64,000 nucleotides of DNA from the NCBI GenBank assembly GCA_021521415.1, contig JAIQDT010003797.1:217526-281525 (forward strand), in the 5' to 3' direction. The notes under the pieces were generated by a model. The model saw only the letters and a program-made list of their open reading frames with translations. It ran no database searches and was not told the origin of the DNA. Below, one piece after another: positions 59,408 to 64,000 of this stretch (position 1 is the stretch's first letter; every line of letters starts with the position of its first letter). The DNA comes from Bidens hawaiensis (lineage: Eukaryota > Streptophyta > Magnoliopsida > Asterales > Asteraceae). The position numbers were made by a program, and so were the translations under genes.

Positions 59408-60482
59408 CTGTAAGGCCTCGTCACCGGTGCCCTACATTTCATGTCGGATTTACTCATAATCACAGTTCTTAAAATCAGAGTTAAGTAAAACATTTCACGG
59501 AACATAAAACATCAATCATTCATTACAATTATTTTCAAATCTTGTCTTTACATATAACATAGAACATCATATCACTTCTTCTTCCGATGCCAGTCTTTTA
59601 AGTCCATGCTATGTGTCCCTCTCTCAAGCTAGCCGTTTCATTGTACTCACCTGCGTGCTTACTAAAAGTCAGCTACGCTGAATGAGTTCTAGTTAATTAG
59701 GCAATATACATTACATTCTCATACATTCCTTCACGTATCCAAAGACACGTATTAAACCTTAACCTTGTGTAAATATCCATAAGAGGAACGTCACGTAATA
59801 TCTATTAAAAGAACTATTACTATTGCCCATACTATAAATTCTCCATAGGAGGAAAAATCTATATATATTATCCATAGAAGGAACACTTTATATATTATCC
59901 ATAGAAGGAACAATATGAAATATCCATAGAAGGAACGCTATACATTATCCATAGAAGGAAATCTATATACTATCCATAAAAGGAACACTATACATTATTC
60001 ATAGAATGAACTCTATATATTATCTATAGAAGAAACACCATATACGTTATTATTTAATATCCATTTAAGGAACACTAATAAGATCCACAGACGTTATCTA
60101 CATATCACTTCCCAAGTCTATATCCAATAGAAGTTAGAGAGATTTGCCATCCAAACTTACTATATCAGACATAGAGCCTGCATAATGTTCATATACTTGC
60201 TTCCACATACCATATATACAAAATCATCTTCCTTGGCGCTACGTGCAATATCCTAAGATCGTTCACCCACCGACAAGCATTCAGTCATAACCTCAATATA
60301 ATATTTATCACATAAATCATCTAGGGCATACACTTACCACTTAAGGTAAGTGTATTAACATTTCACATTGAGTATGCACACAGCCCCGAAAACATAACAA
60401 GAAAATGGAGCTAGAAACTCACATGGATCCTGTTACGTTCTCCGTTCACTGTTATCCCTTTCTTTAACTGTGCTCGGCTATC
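59408..60482 (-). repeat. Gypsy LTR (family A), minus orientation, first part
   Basis: Starts TGTAAGGCCTCGTCACC. It contains a minisatellite of about 20-bp units with ATCCATAGAAGGAAC (59830-60060) and the stem-loop region (60236-60275). It continues at 63114 after the plus-strand LTR inserted into it. Confidence 0.85.
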
Positions 60483-61269
60483 TGTAGCATCCTGAAATTT
60501 CTAAAATAGTATTTAATATATTAATTGTGTCGGGTGAATAATTGATTTAGTAAAATATTAAAGAATTAATAAAATAATAAAGATGGAAGGTTAAGTAGGC
60601 TAATTAAATGGTATAAGTTTGGACCAAAAAGGAAAGATGGGCCTTAGGTCCATGGGCTTAAGGAGTATAAATACCCCTTAAACCCTAATCCTTTCCATTT
60701 TTATCCATCTCTACATGATAGCCTACACCATCAAAAATACACACTAACACTCTCCTATATCCCGAGCTAAGATCCAAAGGTGGAAGCCCGAACCCGTTGG
60801 TGCTTGAACGTTGTAACGAACCAAAACAACATCGAGACTAGACCATGTTCGTAAACCGACTCGTTTATGGTACGTTTATAGTTAGAAATCGTTTAATGTG
60901 TTCGGATTCGTGTAAAAATCCTAGATCTGAGTATACATGGTAAAAAAGAATCCAATGATACAAAACTTACTGAAATTTGTTTATATTTGATGGGTTAATC
61001 AATTGATAAATGAGACGCACCTATATACATAAATCACACATTTTAAAATGAGATGTTTAAGTATTTGGACGGTCGGGGTTTGTAGGTGCTGGTTAGACGA
61101 ATCCAATGATACCAAAATCATGCTGTCTCGTCATGATTTGAGGGATTAATTGCAGATCTAATAGGGTTGACTGCTTCTGTTCTTATCAATTTAGACTTTG
61201 ACCCCTTAGTCAAAGTTTGGATAAAAACATATGCTAATTTGTTATTATGAACAGACCAAGATGACGAAT

Positions 61270-61570
61270 CGGTAATTCCTTACTCACTCAGTTCGTTATG
61301 TCAAGATAACGAATCTGGTGATTCGTTACTAACAAATTCGTTATGATAAGATAACGAATCAAGTGGTGAAAGATAACGAGTTCAGCTGACGAATCAGATC
61401 AGGAAAGATAACGAATTAAGATAACGAAGCAGGATAACAAATCAGATCATGTGCAGATAACGAATTAGGTTGTGTTCGGATAACGAATCAGATTATGTGC
61501 AGATAACGAATTAGGCTGTGTTCTGATAACGAATTAGGCTTAATTCGTTATAGTAATGTGATGGCGAATT
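61270..61570. repeat. LTR minisatellite 1 with a different unit (GATAACGAATC)
   Basis: Irregular units built on AGATAACGAATCAGAT, at the place where sister LTRs carry CGATTACA units. Confidence 0.85.
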
Positions 61571-61632
61571 AGATAATAATTTAAAATTCTAATAAAAATT
61601 GTGTTAAGACAGTTAATGCAAATAAAATTTTC

Positions 61633-61722
61633 CAAGCCAGGGGCTCTGCCCCTTAGACCATGCTAGGGCTGCCGCCCCTAGATCCCTGCTGTCAGGGGGC
61701 GCTGCCCCCCCCGGACCCCGTT
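61633..61722. repeat. GC-rich cluster of short hairpins
   Basis: Three consecutive palindrome-like blocks (GGGGCTCTGCCCC, AGGGCTGCCGCCCCT, GGGGGCGCTGCCCCCC) in otherwise AT-rich DNA. Confidence 0.85.
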
Positions 61723-61990
61723 CGTTGAGGGTTATAATTAAACTAGAAACACGATGAGTAGTAATAGTTAATTGATACATGTAATTAGTATACCGTTAGC
61801 CGTGCACGGCTAAAGAAAGGGATACTGTTAACTCTGAACGTAACCGCATTCAGGTGAGTTTCTAGCCCCATTTCCTTGTTTTGTTTTCGGGGCTGTGTGC
61901 ATACTCGATGTGATTATTTAATACACTTACCTTAAGTGGTAAGTGAATGCTATATATGATATATGTGATAGATATGAATGATTGTTTGTC

Positions 61991-62130
61991 GGTACGTGAA
62001 CGATCTTCGAATATTGCGCGCACTGTCAGGTTATAAGTAAAGATATATATGTAATGTATGGAGTATGATGAACGATATGAATGAATACTTATAGGGGCGT
62101 GAACGATCTTCGGATATTTCACGTATCGAA
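61991..62130 (+). other. Two copies of the LTR stem-loop
   Basis: Copy 1 at 61991-62022 and copy 2 at 62094-62127 share GTGAACGATCTTCG. Copy 2 has inner stem ATC/GAT where the 9744 LTR has ACC/GGT. Confidence 0.55.
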
Positions 62131-62329
62131 AAGGAGTATGAGTGCTAAATGAATGATGTGAAAGAACGCCTAGAGTGTTCTTATGTTATGATGTAATTAT
62201 TGGATATGCGAAGTAAGTATATGCAGGTACAAAGAATAATATATGAGTTCAATGTCTGACGTAGTAAGTTAGGATGGAAAATCCCTCTAACTCTCATTGG
62301 ACATAGACTCGTCATGTGATGGCGTAGTT

Positions 62330-62660
62330 AAGGACTGCGGGCCTTATGCTAGCTATAGACGATAGATGAGAACGTAGTTAAGGACTGTGGTCCTTATACG
62401 TACTTCGAATAGGAGTCAGCATAGGAAAGGACTGCGGACCTTATACGTGCTGTATTTGTATTGTGGTAGCACATGGGAGGACCGCGGACCTCGTACGTGC
62501 TATGAACTAGGTTGTAACATAGGGAAGGACTGCAGACCTTGTACGTGTTGTGAATGCAGGATGGTATAGGGAAGGACTGCGGACCTTGTACGTGCCATGA
62601 ATGGTGAACATAGGTAAGGACTGCGGACCTTTTACGTGTTCACGACCTTGAGTATAGGTA
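62330..62660. repeat. LTR minisatellite 2 with a different unit
   Basis: About seven irregular units with GGACTGCGGACCTTATACGT, at the place of the 33-bp array of the 9744 LTR. A short (TATG)n run follows at 62711-62740. Confidence 0.9.
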
Positions 62661-63113
62661 TAGACGGCGGACTATGAACATACTCTCGGTGGACTGAGGT
62701 AAGTATTAGTATGTATGTATGTATGTATGTATGTATGTATGACAGAAACGTAACTGGTTAAGTATGGATATGTATCTTCGATGTGTGTGTATTTCATGTT
62801 GCTTGATTAACTAGAACTCACTCAGTGTAGCTGACTTTTATTATGCACGCAGGTGAGTAGAATGAGACAGTTGGCTTGAACGGGGACACATGGCAGAAGA
62901 ATAAGAGTCTGGCACCTAAAGATTTATGATGTTTTATAATTAATGTTTGGTTTTGAAAGACAAGATGAATGTTTTAAGATATGTTATGAATTAATATGTA
63001 ATGTTTTATGAAAGTTTTATATTCCGCGAATTTTTTAATTAACTCTGATATCTAGAACTGTATTTATGAGTAAATCCAACGCTAAAATGAGGCACCGGTA
63101 ATGGGGCCTTACA

Positions 63114-64000
63114 CTAACTGCATATTAATTATATGTATTAATACTTGTCCTAATCATATTATTCTGGTTTCACCATAAATGGTTAAGTCTGGTCTATTCT
63201 AATAGCATTGTATTTGAATACCTTGTATTCAATGGTATTAGAATACATTTGTGTTAGCATACATTTTTATTCTAATGGCATGTGATTAGAGTATATTTGT
63301 TTTCTAAAGGCATGTGATTAGAATACATTTGTGTTAGCATTCACTTGTATTAGAATACCTTTGTATTTGAATGGTATATGATTAAAATACATTTGTGTTA
63401 GCATACAATTGTATCCTAATGTCATGTGATTATAATACATTTGTATTCGGATGGCATGTGATTAGAATACATTTATGTTAGCATACATTTGTATTCTAAT
63501 GGACATATTGTATTCGAATGATAATATTGTATTCTATTCTAATGATCATATTGTATTCTAATGATCATATTGTATTCTAATAAGTCCTTTGTAATTGAAT
63601 GATTCATTGTAATTGAATGAGTCACTGTAATTGAATGATTCATTGTAATTGAATGAGTCATTGAAATTGAATGATTCATTGTAATTGAATGAGTCATTGT
63701 AATTGAATGATTCATTGTAATCGAGTTCATGTCTTGTAATCGAGTTATAATGTATTCGAACATATATAGATGTATGTGAGTAGGCCAATGTATGAGAGTG
63801 TCTCATTGTGTGCGATAGGCCAATGTATGCGAGTGTCTCATTGTATGCGAGTAGGCCAATGTATGCGAGTATAAGCTGTATTCAAATTTAATAATGTAAT
63901 CGAATGAGCTGTATGAATTTCGTCCGTTTATTACCAATATCATTATATCTCGGGACCTTAACACCTTATTAAGGCTTGGTATTAACCCATAAATGTTTCC
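63114..64000 (-). repeat. Gypsy LTR (family A), minus orientation, second part
   Basis: Continuation of 59408-60482. It holds a large array of ATTGTAATTGAATGAGTC and ATTAGAATACATTTG units (63190-63730) and ends with sequence matching the window start; it runs out of the window. Confidence 0.85.

Larger units (their letters stand above)
60483..63113 (+). repeat. Solo gypsy LTR (family A), plus orientation, 2.63 kb
   Basis: TGTAGCATCCTGAAATTTC...GGGGCCTTACA, with TATA box at 60666-60673. Flanks CTATC (60478-60482) and CTAAC (63114-63118) form a duplication with one change. No interior follows, so it is a solo LTR left by recombination. Confidence 0.9.

Noticed and set aside
59836..60060. CRISPR-like array of spaced ATCCATAGAAGGAAC repeats
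   Set aside because: Repeats are imperfect and spacers are short and themselves similar. The array lies in a plant LTR at the usual minisatellite site.

Overview
The window is a gene-poor, transposon-rich piece of a plant nuclear genome. It is AT-rich, has retrotransposons primed by initiator tRNA-Met and plant Helitrons, and carries FAD2-type fatty acid desaturase genes of the divergent kind known from asterids. An asterid, most likely a member of the Asteraceae, is my inference from the divergent FAD2 array; the species cannot be read from the sequence. Only one intact cellular gene is visible: a FAD2-like gene at 55468-56616 (382 codons, three histidine boxes, own TATA box). Two broken FAD2 relatives lie near the left end: a 3' piece at 1804-2075 and a 5' two-thirds at 4649-5606. 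The window therefore spans a decaying tandem FAD2 cluster filled with transposons.

Layout. 1-1803: tail of a minus-strand Ty3/gypsy LTR plus a gag remnant, joined directly to the FAD2 3' piece. 2189-2286: a near-perfect hairpin. 4079-5985: the FAD2 pseudogene between two direct repeats of an unknown sequence. 7112-26599: a minus-strand Ty1/copia element with a perfect AATAG target duplication, itself split by a degenerate plus-strand Ty3/gypsy element (9744-18677). 26605-30920: non-coding LTR-retroelement material with a solo LTR and a small hAT-like element. 31590-34898: three terminal-inverted-repeat or foldback elements. 34986-51754: a decayed Helitron (RPA-like and helicase remnants, perhaps a captured gene start) containing a very young intact chromovirus (35332-46358). 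52369-53165: a candidate DNA transposon holding a GGT-rich minisatellite. 55349-56616: the intact FAD2-like gene. 57287-57597: a MITE. 58064-58861: a small Helitron. 58877-64000: at least three LTRs of one gypsy family nested in one another.

How the parts relate. The desaturase is a predicted ER membrane enzyme and stands alone; no pathway partners are visible. The gypsy LTR family seen at 1-920, 9744-12593, 15893-18677, 58877-59407, 59408-60482 with 63114-64000, and 60483-63113 is the dominant local repeat. It has two fast-changing minisatellites at fixed positions and a short stem-loop whose paired bases co-vary between copies. I found no CRISPR, rRNA, tRNA gene or bacterial-type operon.
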